Positions 25,631-38,149 of a stretch of 64,000 bases of DNA are shown here, in pieces. Source of the stretch: Phycomyces nitens (lineage: Eukaryota; Mucoromycota; Mucoromycetes; Mucorales; Phycomycetaceae); assembly GCA_022702545.1 (NCBI GenBank), contig JAHRBC010000002.1, positions 3,038,001 through 3,102,000 on the forward strand, written 5' to 3'. How positions within the stretch are numbered: position 1 is the first letter of the stretch; each line of letters opens with the position of its first letter. The notes under the pieces were generated by a model. The model had not been told where the DNA came from. It searched no databases and saw nothing but the letters and a program-made list of their open reading frames with translations. The position numbers were made by a program, and so were the translations under genes.

Positions 25631-27327
25631 TTAAACGCGGTAAATGTAATGAGGGTTTTCGCGATCAGTGAGATCGTCATTGATGTCAATAACAGCATTG
25701 GAGGGGTTGGCAAGACGCTCGCGGTTAGACTTGATCATCAAATGGCGAGCAATCACGAGCAAGACCATGCAGATAACATTGGCAGCCATGTAACCAAGCA
25801 TACCACCAAGGTAACGAGGTGCCTGTCTGGCAAGCATCATCTGGGGACCAGCAAAGTTACCAATGGTGTAGAAGATCATGATACCAGTGCTGTAGAAGAC
25901 CTTCTTGGTGTAACCGGCAACGTTGTTGGCAACTGAGGTGAGCAACATGACATATGCAGCGGCATAAGCCCAGCAGAGGTAGAGACCGGCCAACTTGGGG
26001 GGACCAGATGGGATACTGATAAGCAAAATGAGACCAAGGGTGGAGAAACCCAAGAGGGCAGCACAGGTCAAAAGAGTATGACCCCAGCGTTTGTTGATAT
26101 AGACAGCGGCAACAATGTAGATACAGTCAATAACACCAGATGGAATACTCAAAAGAATAGCGTTCAAGCTGCTGAAACCGAAACTGACGGTAATGATACT
26201 GTTGAAGGTTGTAAGGGCACCATTCTGGAGATTGATCAAAAGGGAAGCAAAGCAGAAGAGCCAGAAACGTGCTTCACCAAGAGACTCCAAAATATGGGAC
26301 TTCTTAATCTCCTTGCTGTAGACCACGGCATTGTCAAGGGTTCTGGCCTTTACAGCATCCTCCTGCTCGGGAGTAAGACGAAGGAAGCGAGATGTGGGAT
26401 TGTCAATGAGGCAGACAAAGAAGACGACACCAAAGAGAGTGGTAGCGCAACCGAGAATAATCATAATCCACTGCCAGGGGGCCTTTCCGCCAACATTAAC
26501 CATATGGCCAATACCGTAACTGATCAAACCACCAATGGCCATGGCAATACCGTTACAGATATAGAGGGCACCGATACGGCCAGCCTGTTCGGTACGACGG
26601 TACATGATACTGATCAACATAATGCAGCATGGGTATACACCGGCCTCAAAGAATCCCAAGAGGAAACGGAGGGCAGCAAGTTGAGAGAAGTTTTTTCCAA
26701 GACTGGTGAGAGCCAAGACAGCACCCCACAAGCTGATAAGAGTACCGAGGTATTTGGCAAGAGGAACACGCTGGAGGAAGTATGCATTGATTGGCTAGAG
26801 ATGGGGTTATTAGTTGATATTATTCTTTTGATAATAACATAAATATATATATAAATATGTATATATATACCTGGTAGACAAGGTAACCAAGGTAGAAGAT
26901 AGAACCCAACCAACTGAACTGCTGTCCGTGAAGACCAGTATCAGCAGCGATACCCAAGACAGCGGAATAGTTCAATGCGGACTTGTCAAAGAACTATAGA
27001 AAATATTTATGGGTTAGATTTTTTATGTTTTCTGCAAGTATTATTATTATTGTTATTATTTACCTGCAAAAAATTGAGGACTGTAATACAGGGCATGACA
27101 TAGATGAAATCCAACTTGCGAACGAGGGAACGCTCGGCGGGAGAGACGATATGAGTCTTGTTACCCTGCTCATCAAATGAACCAGAGGCGCCAGATTCCA
27201 GGACTGCATGAGAGCTGGTTTCTACGGATTCGGAAATGACTTCGGTAGTCTCAGTGTAGGTCTGCTTATAGACACCCGAATCTTTCTCGATATCGGCCAA
27301 GTAGTATTCTTCCTTGGTCTCGGCCAT
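25631..27327 (-). CDS. MFS anion/allantoate-permease (Dal5)-family transporter B
   Basis: Exons on the minus strand: 27327-27064, 26993-26871 and 26794-25631, giving 516 residues. It aligns along its whole length with transporter A (VRKLDFIYVMPCITVLNFLQ, FFDKSALNYSAVLGIAADT, SIFYLGYLVYQPINAYFLQR, FLLGFFEAGVYPCCIMLISIMYRR, GYTKKVFYSTGIMIFYTIGNFAGP). Both end in a similar DDLTD-x(4)-P-x-YIYR tail. The N-terminus is an acidic, Ser/Thr-rich cytosolic segment. Compared with A it lacks the last two introns; the 123-nt second exon is the same length in both. Codon use is cleaner and less AT-rich than in A, suggesting stronger expression. The ATG at 27327 starts a plausible cytosolic tail. Confidence 0.92.
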
Positions 27328-28757
27328 CTTGAATTGTTAAATATACAAGAATGGGAATTAGATGAGGATAGTAGAAAATAAAAAGAACAGCACAGTGCTT
27401 TTATATATGTTGAATAAAGTCAGAAACAAAACCTAGACCTTGTACAAGCAAGGTACAAATCAAGTTTAGATTTCAAACCCTTGGTGCCTGTGCGCCATGG
27501 TACAATGCATTAGAGGTTTTGGAAATCCTTGAGAAATCAATATCACATACGCTTCTCGAACAAGGCTGGACAAATAGGCAAGAGATGCAACGTTGTACAC
27601 CATTTTGGAACTCTCTGCCTATCAATTGTGCCTTTATGTCTGAGCGACATGACCTCTTTTTTTTTAGAGTGAGATCTTTGAATTGGTACCTCGGGAAGTA
27701 CGTGGGTGAAATAGATAGTGATAAACCAAAATCTATCCTGACTAACATTTGGGCACTAGCCTTTTAGAAATAGAGAGATATGGATCTCTTGGAGATCAAC
27801 ATTGACAATATCTTAAAGGCTTCGATTCTTCATTTTTGATTTTCTAGGTTATGCAGAGTATTTGATAGCCGAAGCTCTGAATGCTGAATACAGTAATCAT
27901 TCTCCTGGTCTAGACACTTTTCCATAAGCTACTAACGTGGTTACAGATTATCAAAAAAGAAAAAAAGAAAAAGTGTCACATTAAAGAAAGCCCTTGGCCA
28001 TTTGCCCTATCACTATGATTTAAACACACGCCTTTCCCTTGAACTTCAGATATACCTGGGGGCGGTGATTTATATTCTATCAAACGTCCTTCCGCACTTT
28101 CCGAGATCAAGCAGCATCTTTCATATACAGAATCATATTTTAGAATAAAATAAAAATCTGGAGTAATAGAATTCCAACCCAATTTCCCTCAATTCTGCTC
28201 TAATGGCTTTATCAACCCAAGATATGGCCATAATACATTGAGATTAGGAAAATGGACGTTAATGATTACTCTAATTTGTGCCACTGCGTCGTTGAAATGA
28301 CAGCTTGTACGAGTGATTTATAAATCACAGTCATACCTTCAAAGTATTCAGATTTGAGCATATTCAACCTTTTTTTTGTTGTTGTTGTTGGAAAATTGCC
28401 ATAATATCTGACATTCAGCTTTATTCTCCTTCAATTCCATGTCTATAGCTAGTGTTTGCATATCCTATGGTTGGCTGATCTCTGCTATCTATCATTTCAG
28501 AAACAATTGCAAGTTCGGCCCGGACAAGCATACCACCCAATTCTATCGAATTTCTGGTCCGATATTTTTACCGCAATCTCAAATATCTGGTCCCTAAGAA
28601 GACACTTTGATTAGATTGTCGATCCTGCTATTTCTTAACAATAAGATTGATGACGCAAACAAAATACCAATGTGACTCGATATTGGATACATGCAGGAGG
28701 GCAATGGTTACATGGCTATCTTCTTCCCTGATAACCAACTCGACCCACAACTTCACC
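27328..28757. other. Intergenic region upstream of transporter B and the phosphatase
   Basis: This is the spacer between two divergently transcribed genes. The frames at 27473-27748 (-) and 27519-27767 (+) overlap each other and have no family resemblance. An in-frame ATG at 28647 lies upstream of the chosen phosphatase start. Nothing else recognised. Confidence 0.5.
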
Positions 28758-30116
28758 ATGGCTCGTCAGTACGCCCAGCGCTTTGCTACGGCCTCACATC
28801 TGCTACGATTCGGACCCTCAGAAACACTACTGCCCTCTATTACATGTCTGCGACCTAAATGGAGTGCAAATCGACTATTAACTCTCAATACACCCCAGCA
28901 ACAAAAGCTGCTTCATTATGCAACACCATTGACAGAAACACCCCTGTTCCTCACTTCCTCGGGAAACAATCGCTCCAATGCCCCCTTGCAATCGCTAGCC
29001 CAGAACCGTAACCTGACTGGCTCGAGTGCGACGCACGATGCTCCACCTGTAGGAGAACTGAGCCAGGAAGAACCTCAGACAATTACCGAAGGATTTAATT
29101 TCTTTGCTTATGCTTCGTGGCATGCCAAAAACAGAGGTCCCAAAGAGAAACAAAAAGAAAACAAGACGCCCTACTGGAAACGCAATAAAGTTGGAAACGT
29201 GGATGCAGGCGAAGATGCATTCTTCCACACCTACACACCAAAGGGCATGGCCCTGGGTGTGGCCGATGGCGTTGGAGGGTGGGCCGATGTGGGGGTCGAT
29301 CCAGGTGAGCTGATTTTCGAAAGCGAAAATACCCATTGTGCCACACTAACACAATAGATTCTGCTTCTTGCCCAGCCCTCTTCTCTTGGACATTGATGAA
29401 CAATGCAGCAGTTGTAGCAAAGGCAGAGAACCCAGTAGATGCCCACCACATTCTCGATTCTGCATTCAACCAACTACGTATTGGAGGAAAGGTTCCGGCC
29501 GGAAGTTCTACAGCGTGTATCCTTAACCTTTGCAAGGCCACTGGACAGATGACGACATGTAACGTAGGAGACAGTGCATTTTTGCTTATTCGAGACCAAA
29601 AGGTTGTCTATGAAAGCCCAAGCCAGCAACATTACTTCAATTGCCCGTAAGTCTCCACAACATGTGAAGATGTTCAATGCTAATGCGTGGCTCTCTAGTT
29701 ATCAGCTGACTGTAGTACCTGACACTTACCCTGACCGGGACAATTATGTAACGGATATGCCAAAGGATGGTGACCAAAAATCATTTTTCCTCAAGGATGG
29801 TGATATTATCATTCTTGCAACAGACGGCTATTTTGATAATGTCTACAGCAGCGAAACACTTGCGTTGGTAAATAGTACAATGAGCCGCCTTACGGACACA
29901 ACTGAAGAAGATGAGGTTGTGACCACTGTCCGTGGCCTTGTCAAGTCTCTGACGGATACGGCACGAAGACTAAGCCTGGATCCTAAACGACTGTCCCCTT
30001 GGGCCCGAGCAGCACAAGCTCATGGAAGCCATTATCGAGGTGGAAAGGTAGACGACATCACATGTATCGTTACTCTTGTCAAAGGAGTCCATCCTGACCC
30101 AGTCCAAGACAACTAA
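28758..30116 (+). CDS. PTC7: PTC7-like mitochondrial PP2C phosphatase
   Basis: Exons: 28758-29304, 29358-29646 and 29699-30116, giving 417 residues. Ptc7 dephosphorylates mitochondrial proteins, including the coenzyme Q biosynthesis protein Coq7. The first ~50 residues are basic, hydroxylated and almost free of acids (MARQYAQRFATASHLLRF), as in a mitochondrial presequence. PP2C metal motifs are present: GEDAFF, VADGVGGWADVGVDPG, SSTACILNL, TCNVGDSAFLLIR, IILATDGYFDNV and GGKVDDITCIVTLV. The ATG at 28758 has a CACCATGG context and is preferred over the in-frame ATG at 28647, whose extra 37 residues look non-coding. Confidence 0.93.
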
Positions 30117-30458
30117 AAGAAAAAAAGGGGGGGTGTAGAGAATATTCATTATTGTAAATATTATATTTTTTTCAGATTTTATTATTTTATTCATATACAT
30201 TTATAAATACTAGCCTCTTGAGGCCATATCATTTTATTGCTTGTCTATGACTGACTAGTCCACTTTTTTATTTATTTTTATATTTATTTATTTTTAATTC
30301 GAGCAACCGTAATTGTTGGTGTGGAACTGACTCTTACAGAGGACAATTATATATAGATAATTGTATGAGACGATGATCCAATGTGGCATGGACCACCCTA
30401 CATCCACCATTTTTGATATACAGATCCGATCTGTGCTTTTTTTCTTCTTCTTCTTTTC

Positions 30459-31701
30459 TTACATTGCATTCTCAAAGGCCTGGGCGACATTTGGATCATG
30501 ATCGTAGTCTGGCCACAAGGAGACCATAAATAGATAGGCACACCTCTTGAATATCTCCACAGAAGACATGGGCTCGTCTGGGAGAGTAGGTTGGGGGTCT
30601 ATCGGATTCTCGGTTGATGGTGGTGTTCTTGGCAATGTTGCTCCCCCGTTCTGTTGCTGTGGTACAGGAACGGCTGATTTATATAACACAGATTAGATTG
30701 AATTTGGTTTGTCAAGATTGATGTTACCTCGTCTGTTCGCTACTGGATCTTCCGCACGTACCCTTTGGACAACAAAGCGTAATCTCCCGGTTTGGTAGAG
30801 GAAGAATACAAATGCAATAATGTGAAAAAAGATGATGCGCTCCAGGCTGGCACCTTGACAGACAATAAATAGGATAAATATCAATTTCAGAGCCAGCCAG
30901 ATAGAAGCAGTGTTTCGAATCACAATCCGATTCCTTGCCACTCTTTGATCCTCCACAGGCCCTGGAACAGGAGGATTAGGTTGAGGTTGCACCGCCGGCT
31001 GGACTTGAGGACGAGCTTGGCTAGCATTGTGATACATTGGCTGGCCGTACCCTGATAAAGGCTGTGCCCAACCGGTGTGTGCAGGGAATGTAGTAGCAGG
31101 AACAAGCACAGGTGCAAGATAATATTGCCCACTAAATTACCCTCTTTGTTAGTTCCCAACACATCATTATTTAATCAACCCAGTCTTACTTGATTGCAAC
31201 CACTTGATAACCACCTGGAATCATTTGTGGAAGGTTGGCAAACACATTTTGCGGGTGTAAAGGTAGGGTTTGGGGTGCACTTGGAATGGCCGTGTATTGG
31301 CTTGGATCTGTTTGGTCCAATACAGGTTGTGATTCACCAAGCAGTTGTGATTTGTGAGATGATGTAGAAAGTGAAGGTTTTACTACCAAGTGAAAGGTTG
31401 GGATGGTATTGGCATCTGTCTAGAAGAACATTGGTTAGGTTGTTGATAGGAATTATAGATAGTTTACTTTTGCCAAGACATCTCGCAAGAAATCAGTATC
31501 ATTCAATAATTTTCCACTGTGAATGATACGCTGTTCGCTTGCCATTGGTTTTTGAGGATGAACATCCTGAATGTGCATTTTCAAGGCATAGACAGAGGCA
31601 TCACGATCAATTTTTAAGCTAAGGGTTTCTTGTAAGGCAGGCGATCGTATCTGAACTGTGAGCATTGAAGCATCAAAAACGGTATTCTCGAGAATTGGCA
31701 T
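30459..31701 (-). CDS. HERPUD-like ER membrane ubiquitin-domain protein
   Basis: Exons on the minus strand: 31701-31468, 31419-31190, 31131-30728 and 30673-30459, giving 360 residues. The N-terminus is a ubiquitin-like domain (LTVQIRSPALQETLSLKI, QRIIHSGKLLNDTDFLRDVL, TFHLVV). A Pro/Gln-rich linker follows, then two adjacent hydrophobic helices (IWLALKLIFILFIVCQG and IIFFHIIAFVFFLYQ), a basic juxtamembrane segment and an acidic C-terminal tail. This is the architecture of Herp/HERPUD proteins, which recruit the Hrd1 ubiquitin ligase in ER-associated degradation; the family is about 390 residues in mammals. The call rests on domain order and the UBL fold rather than on long identity. Confidence 0.75.
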
Positions 31702-34672
31702 TGACCAAAGATAGACTAATATCAGTCATGCAAGGAAAGGGGAAGTTGTCCATTCCTTTACCAGTCACACGACACGTTGTCCAATCAAACCCACTCTTGA
31801 GAATGAGGGGAACGAAAACTACGGTTTTCTGCAAGACTTGTAGTCTCTGTTTTTTTTTCCTTCTTGTTGTAATGCTCAAAGTAGTGTTTTTGCAGGAATT
31901 TTGCATTCAGAGCTATTATTGGGTAGATGAAGCAAAATACAGTATATAAAGAGAACAATTGGTTTTCAATCGGACGATGATAAAATATACGGAACTACTA
32001 GTAGATATCTTACAATGCCAAGGTTATAATAACGATAATAATAATAAAAATAAAAAACATGGGGGGCTTTAGTATCATCAGGGTTTTAGGATAGACATAA
32101 TAAGAATGCAACTTTTGGGTAAAGAAAGATAAGCTTTAGTAGTATATATCTTAATAATCAATATTGACGATGACCCTTTTTTTTTTAGCCAACCTCCGTT
32201 ATCTATATGTTTTGCAATCAAAATACAATATATATGTAGGTACATGTATAGACCATACATATCCACCAAGTGTATTCTATTGTTAAACCAGAATGTGTAT
32301 GGTTGGACAGATCACTTGTGCCTTGTGTTTTTATAGAGAATATTTTTGAGGGGTTTTATACTTGTACTGTTTGTCTGTGCACTTTATTTTATTTTTAAAA
32401 AAAATAACAAGCAAATGTACACATCTGCACTATGAAATATATTGCTTGAAAATATCAGACTAATACGATTCAAATGTATTATTGATCAATTGGTTAAATG
32501 AACATTTCTTTTTTTGTTGGTATATAAAAATATCCATTTCACAAGATTTCTTTTTTGAGCCGGAACCCTTCTGTTCAGGACAGGTTACTCAAGACCCTTT
32601 TGAAGTTGCTTCTGAGTTCACCTTGGTATTCTTTGTACATTTTTCTTCACTTGGATTTCAGATGTTTTTTGTAGCTTTTTTTTTTAATTTTTGGACGAAT
32701 TAAAATTAATTTCCAGACATCATATTTGGATTTTGAATGTATAATTTGCACAAAGAATAAAGTTAATTTACTTGTGTAGTCAACCATCAATCATACGAGT
32801 CAGGATTTATTAAAAGATCATCTATGCTTATTCATTTTCCCATACTTGTGGTATTAATAATATCTACTTTTATCAGCAGAAACCATCTTGCAGCCAAGAC
32901 AAGTATATATTCTGTCAGTTTAATTAATTAATAATGATAATAATAATGGATAAAACAGCAGCCTGTCGATTGATTTGTAGAGATCCATACGATAATTGAC
33001 AATCAATAAATCCATTTCGCGTCTCTAAAGAAATGGACCAAAAAGATACACTTTATTTGGCTCCAGATATTTATTTAGTCCGAGTATGGTCATTACTATC
33101 CCTGGGATTTGCCTAATAGCCACTGACTTTAGCTGTATTGTCATACATATATTGTTTTTCTGTCAATACTCATCAACTGCTCAAAAGATCGTAAAGAGAC
33201 GATCGTAAAACAAGAAATCAGAAAATATCAATCACAATAACCTTGTTTCGAAATAAACCGATGCATATGGGGGGTTATGGGTAGAATGTCCAGGCATCTC
33301 CTGTTAGCATAGTTATATATATACACGTTTGCATATTGCAACAACGCCAACGACCAATAAACCACAGGTCCTGTATCTCTTGTACGATATAGTTGAATAA
33401 AAAACTGACAAATGTCTTGAATGATACTGGAATCAAGCCATTGCTGATAAAATCCAGACCCAAAAAACCAAGCATTTGGAGTAGACATATTTTAAATCGC
33501 GGGACTCATCAATGCACTTCTTGACGATATACATGGAGATTATTTCTATTGGAACCAAGATTTACTTTTTTTGAATGCAACCCTCTATTGAATGCTTGTT
33601 CTCCAAACTTTATATAAATGATATATTATTTGCTCAAGTTTGATTTAAATTATCAGGGTCTATACTATAAACAGTCTAGTAATCTTTACACCATGTACAC
33701 TTTCTATCTAACAAGAAATCCTCTCTACCAGAAAGAAAAATGATTATAGGACTACAAAATTTTTTGTTTTTCAAAGTTATAAATTCATACTCTCCGAGTT
33801 TCAAGTCAAGATTCACAAGGGTCTTAAATTATCGGTTTTTATAACTTTTAATAAATAAATATGGCCAAAAGCACACTAATGCAGTCCAATACAATTATGT
33901 ACTCTATACTAAACCTTTTTACTATTCAATTGAGAGTATATATCAACAGGAAACTATTTCTTTGCTATATACATTAAACCAATCACTATAAATCCATGTG
34001 GAATTGTGTGTAGCTTTTTTTTTTATTGATAGAAAATGAAACAAAAACAAATTGGGGTTTAACAGTGCTTTTAATTGGCAGGTATAATATACATCACTTT
34101 CTTTTTATTCCATATTATTATTAATATAACACTATTTCAAGTATTCTTGATAAATATACCTTTTTTTTTATTGCAAATATGAAATCATAAATCAATAAAA
34201 GCAAACGTAGATTTTGGTATATCCGTTGACAGGATATTTATTCTATATTCATTTCAATCGTAAAAGATAAAGTCCCACAAGTTATATAAACCTGATTGAT
34301 AATATACTTTTATACAATGTTTATACGGCTCTTTATCTTTAGTAGTAGCTATTACCCAAACACCTCATTATACAAGATGTTTCTAAAGATAATATCGTCA
34401 ATCATATTTAGTAAAGTTGTCTTGATGTTTTCATAGTGAATATAGGTATTGGAACAATTGGTACCAATTATGAACATTTCATTATTCTCATATAATAAAA
34501 CCTCGTTTTTTTTTTACACAATACCTACTTTACCATTGTTACCGCATACCTTATGGAAGAGATTGTAGATACAATGTAGCTTTTTACCTGGACTTTTATT
34601 AGCTCTATAAATAACGAATAATACCTTTACTCTTTGAACTATCGATAATTACTATTCGAAACAAAAGAAAAC
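31702..34672. other. AT-rich gene-poor region
   Basis: No gene recognised. An 86-codon minus-strand frame at 33228-33488 (MSTPNAWFFGSGFYQQWLDSS...) is less AT-rich than its surroundings and might be a small or decayed gene. It has no recognisable family, and no splice partner was found. Confidence 0.5.
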
Positions 34673-35509
34673 ATGAAATTGCCATCAATCATCCTCATTC
34701 TAATCGTACATTTTGGTATCGGAAACGCAGCCTTTCAAAAGCGCCAGAGTGTTCAGCCAATTCCTGTGCCTGGTCCTAATCCAGGAAAACGACCAGTTAC
34801 TCCTGTTTTGGAATCTTCTGCTGTTACTTATTTAAACTTTGATGAAAACATTAAGGCCACCCTGATTTTCTGGCAACTTCAAGATTATATTGAGTACGAC
34901 CTTTATATCGAAATCCCTAAATCTAATGGTGCCTGCATATCATGGGACGCTAGATTTGTTACCAAGGATGATGGTTCACCCTTGACTTGTGAATCTGTCA
35001 AGAGCGTCAAATGCGAAACCAGTATTAGTCTTGACGTGTGTAGAGTAGGACCCACCGGTTTTGGTGATTGCAGCTCACCAATTGGAAAGACAGGTAGAGC
35101 TATAAAATACTTTTAGTATAAACATTTATTGACCATTTTGGTTTTCTAAAAAGGTATTGACCTCACGGTTTACTATGATCAACGCCGAATTCGAATTGAT
35201 TCCGGGCGATCGACCGAGTTTAACCTACACCCCAATGATCCTCTTAGCATCTCTGGTCTTTCTATTGTTGCTGCTTATATGCCCAAAGACAAGTCTTCCC
35301 AAAAACTGGCATGTGGTACCGTTCAGATTGGAAAAGGAGAATTTGGAAATTTTACAGTCGATCCATCAGAACCTCAAAATCCAACAGACCCTGAAAACCC
35401 TGAAAGTCCTGATACTTCAAGTATCACAAACGACGGGAGAGTAAATACTATTACTGGGCTTAGTAGCGTAATCTTGCTTGTAGCAATGTTATACTACGTC
35501 GAGTTTTAG
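34673..35509 (+). CDS. Secreted/GPI-type Cys-rich protein with SOD-like domain, paralogue 1
   Basis: Exons 34673-35093 and 35154-35509 give 258 residues. There is a clear N-terminal signal peptide (MKLPSIILILIVHFGIGNA) and a hydrophobic C-terminal end (GLSSVILLVAMLYYVEF) preceded by a Pro/Ser-rich stalk, fitting a GPI-anchored wall protein. The middle resembles a Cu/Zn-SOD beta-barrel: VTYLNFDENIKATLIFW, a GACISWDARF block where SOD has its active-site loop, VCRVGPTGFGDCSSPIGKTG in place of the zinc loop, and LSISGLSIVAAYMPKD ending in KLACGTVQI. SOD metal-binding His residues are absent, so enzymatic activity is not expected. The homology is inferred from pattern, not identity. Confidence 0.8.
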
Positions 35510-36402
35510 AATATAATTAAGCTAGATCCATAAGAACTAAACAGGGTCTCGATATAGTCAATCTATAAAAATGACTTGAAAACTTGTATAAAAAAACATG
35601 TTAGAATAAAACAATAAAGGCTCAAGGCATATTCTTCTTAACCTTTTCTTTAATCTCTATTTAATAGGTACTTTATTAGAATTATTGATATCTACCAAAG
35701 ATAAATCTTCAAGATTTACTTTGCCCTATTTGTTTTGTGCGGTTTATATTGAATATATTTGTAAAATCTGCTTTTAAATAGTGCTTGATTATTATTCTGC
35801 GTATAATTAATACATCACTATACTTTAGTATATTGAATAAGTGTTTTTAAATTATAATTTAGTGTTATAGTTATCATGGTTATTTTACAAACACATTTTA
35901 CCATTATTGAGTCCACAGTTGGTCAGAGAATCTATGTATTGCCAAGACACTGCCTTTCTCAACCTTTAAATATGGTTGAATAATAAATAAACATAAAGAT
36001 ATTTTTCTGGATTATAACTTTTATTTAATAGATATGGCTATAGAGAGACATGATAAAATAATAAAATTAGAAATATAGACTCGGTTGTATATTTGATTAA
36101 ATCGTGTTTTCTATGTTTGAAAATACAGAGTGCTTATAAAGGTTTTGTTGTGTTTGAGAGCATAAAGTAGCCGAGAAATTATGTGTGCATTATCTACAAT
36201 AAAACAGGAGCCATTACAATTGTACTTAAGACAAGTACTCGTAGTTTGATGGATTATATTCAAATATTCTTCAAAGTGTCTTTATTGTATACATAATTCA
36301 CAAGAGTACCGTAACAAAGAATTTTTTGTATAATGTATTTAATAAGGGGTATATAAGGATACATTTAATAAATTATTATTATTATTATTCAACATATTAA
36401 CT
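35510..36402. other. AT-rich spacer between the SOD-like paralogues
   Basis: No open frame of note. A long ATT repeat (about 36373-36390) and TATA-rich sequence lie just before the next start codon, probably within its promoter or leader. Confidence 0.5.
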
Positions 36403-38006
36403 ATGATTGGATTTATATTGACCTTTTACCTGTTCACCGCTGTCCAATCTAGTATTACTACATTTAACAAGGCTCGATCATTTATTTCAGATGACAAAAA
36501 AGTCCTGGTAGTTGATAAAGAAGCAGACCTCAGTTCGACAAAGTATTTTACGGATGGTGTCTATAGTAAATATCCCGCGGTTAAAGACACTGGATTAGAG
36601 GACCACTGGAAAAGAGAGATTCCATCCGCTGATTATTTTACGGACGGTATTCAACTAAAAGAACCTACTGCTATTGGTCTTGACTCGGATCATGTCAACA
36701 CGGAAATCTTGGGGACAGAAAGTTCTACAAAAGAAACTGGCTCATTGGGGTCTTTTGCTGAAAGCACCGAATCTCTGGATTCTGATATAGATAATACTGG
36801 ATATGTAGGGCCTGGAGTAAATAACACTGAAATTATGGACCCTGGAATGGAAAAAACTGAACCTATGGACTCTGACATGGAAAACACTGGGCCTATGGAC
36901 TCTGACACGGAAAACACTGGTTCTATGGACCCTGGAATGGAAAATATTGAACCTATGGACTCTGACATGGAAAACACTGGACCTATGGACTCTGATATGG
37001 AAAACACTGGACCTATGGACTCTGACATGGAAAACACTGGACCTATGGACTCTGACATGGAAAACACTGGTTCTATGGACCCTGGAATGGAAAACACTGG
37101 TCATATGGACTCTGACATGGAGAACACTGGAAGTATAGACCCTGGAATGGAAAACACTGGTTCTATGGACTCTGACATAGAAAACACTGGACCTATGAAC
37201 CCTGGAATGGAAACCCCCAGCTCTACAGGCCTTGGGGTAGGGAACACTACCACAAGTAATTCTGCTACAAAAGATACTGGTAGATATGATATTGGCACAG
37301 AGGATTATTCTCCAAATGGCTATCCTGCAAAACACTATGGATCAGAGGAATTGGGAGCTTCTGTTTCTCTCGCTCTCGACTTAAATACGACGGCTTATAT
37401 TAATTTTGTACAATCCGGAAATTCTGTAGCATACACTGTCTCTTTAGATATCGAGGGCTCAGATGGAGGATGCATTTCATGGATGGTCGGACTTCCTCAG
37501 AACATTGGATATCCTACAGATAAATGCCGCTTTGCTGTGGATAGCCCACCATGTCTCAATAGTATCAGCAGTGACGTGTGTAAAATTGGACTTGAAGGAT
37601 TTGGAGCCTGTGGTAATAATCGAGGCGTTGCAGGTAAATTGATCATAAATGCTTTATATATTTTCGCCCAAAATCTTATGTTGTATATTTCTAAGGAGTA
37701 CATCTGGGAAAGTACGGGAACAAAGAGTCAGTTCAGGTTGATCAGGGTAGTTCGTCTGAATTCAGTCTGGATTACAGCGATCCCCGTAGTATAATAGGAT
37801 ATTCTATAATGGTAATATTTACTCCATTCAAGGATGCTCCACAGAGAATTGCATGTACAAATGTAGAAATTACAAGCGGTATGGGTGGGAATGGGCACAT
37901 TTCTGGTGCATCAAGCCTGAACAACCATGAAAAATTCATAGAAAATGGACTTTTGCTTGGTAGCACAGTTTTATCAGCCTCTGCTCTCTACTACGCTGGA
38001 CTATGA
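36403..38006 (+). CDS. Secreted/GPI-type protein with decapeptide repeats and SOD-like domain, paralogue 2
   Basis: Exons 36403-37633 and 37699-38006 give 512 residues. The signal peptide is MIGFILTFYLFTAVQSS. A spacer with two YFTDG motifs follows, then about 13 decapeptide repeats (consensus GPMDSDMENT or GSMDPGMENT). The SOD-like domain comes next: TAYINFVQSGNSVAYTVSLD, GGCISWMVG, SSDVCKIGLEGFGACGNNRG, then SIIGYSIMVIFTPF and RIACTNVEI. The C-terminus is hydrophobic (LLLGSTVLSASALYYAGL). The intron position and phase match paralogue 1, showing common descent. The acidic, Met-rich repeats probably form a stalk projecting the domain from the cell wall. SOD metal-ligand histidines are missing here too. 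Confidence 0.85.
36829..37216 (+). repeat. 30-bp coding minisatellite, about 13 units
   Basis: In-frame 30-bp units encoding decapeptides of two types, x-x-MDSDM-ENT and x-x-MDPGM-ENT, arranged in an irregular higher-order pattern. Two more degenerate units lie just upstream (ESLDSDIDNT, GYVGPGVNNT). Several adjacent units are identical at the DNA level, which points to recent unequal exchange or replication slippage. Confidence 0.95.
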
Positions 38007-38149
38007 ATATAAAATATTATACTTTTTTTTTAAAAAAAAATGACTAGAAATAAATAATTCTTTATTCTATAAAAACAATCTAAGATGATATTATTTGACG
38101 TTATTAAACTACAGGGTCCGGACTAAATTATTTAGGATTTATTTAATAT

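Noticed and set aside
26078..26842. 254-codon plus-strand frame antisense to MFS transporter B
   Set aside because: The minus strand in the same interval encodes an unmistakable 12-helix transporter. The antisense frame is a by-product of its codon bias.
28995..29541. Overlapping minus-strand frames within the PTC7 gene
   Set aside because: The plus strand carries all PP2C motifs; these are antisense shadows.
36690..37335. Long minus-strand frames with His/Val/Ser repeats
   Set aside because: They are reverse readings of the 30-bp minisatellite in the plus-strand surface protein.
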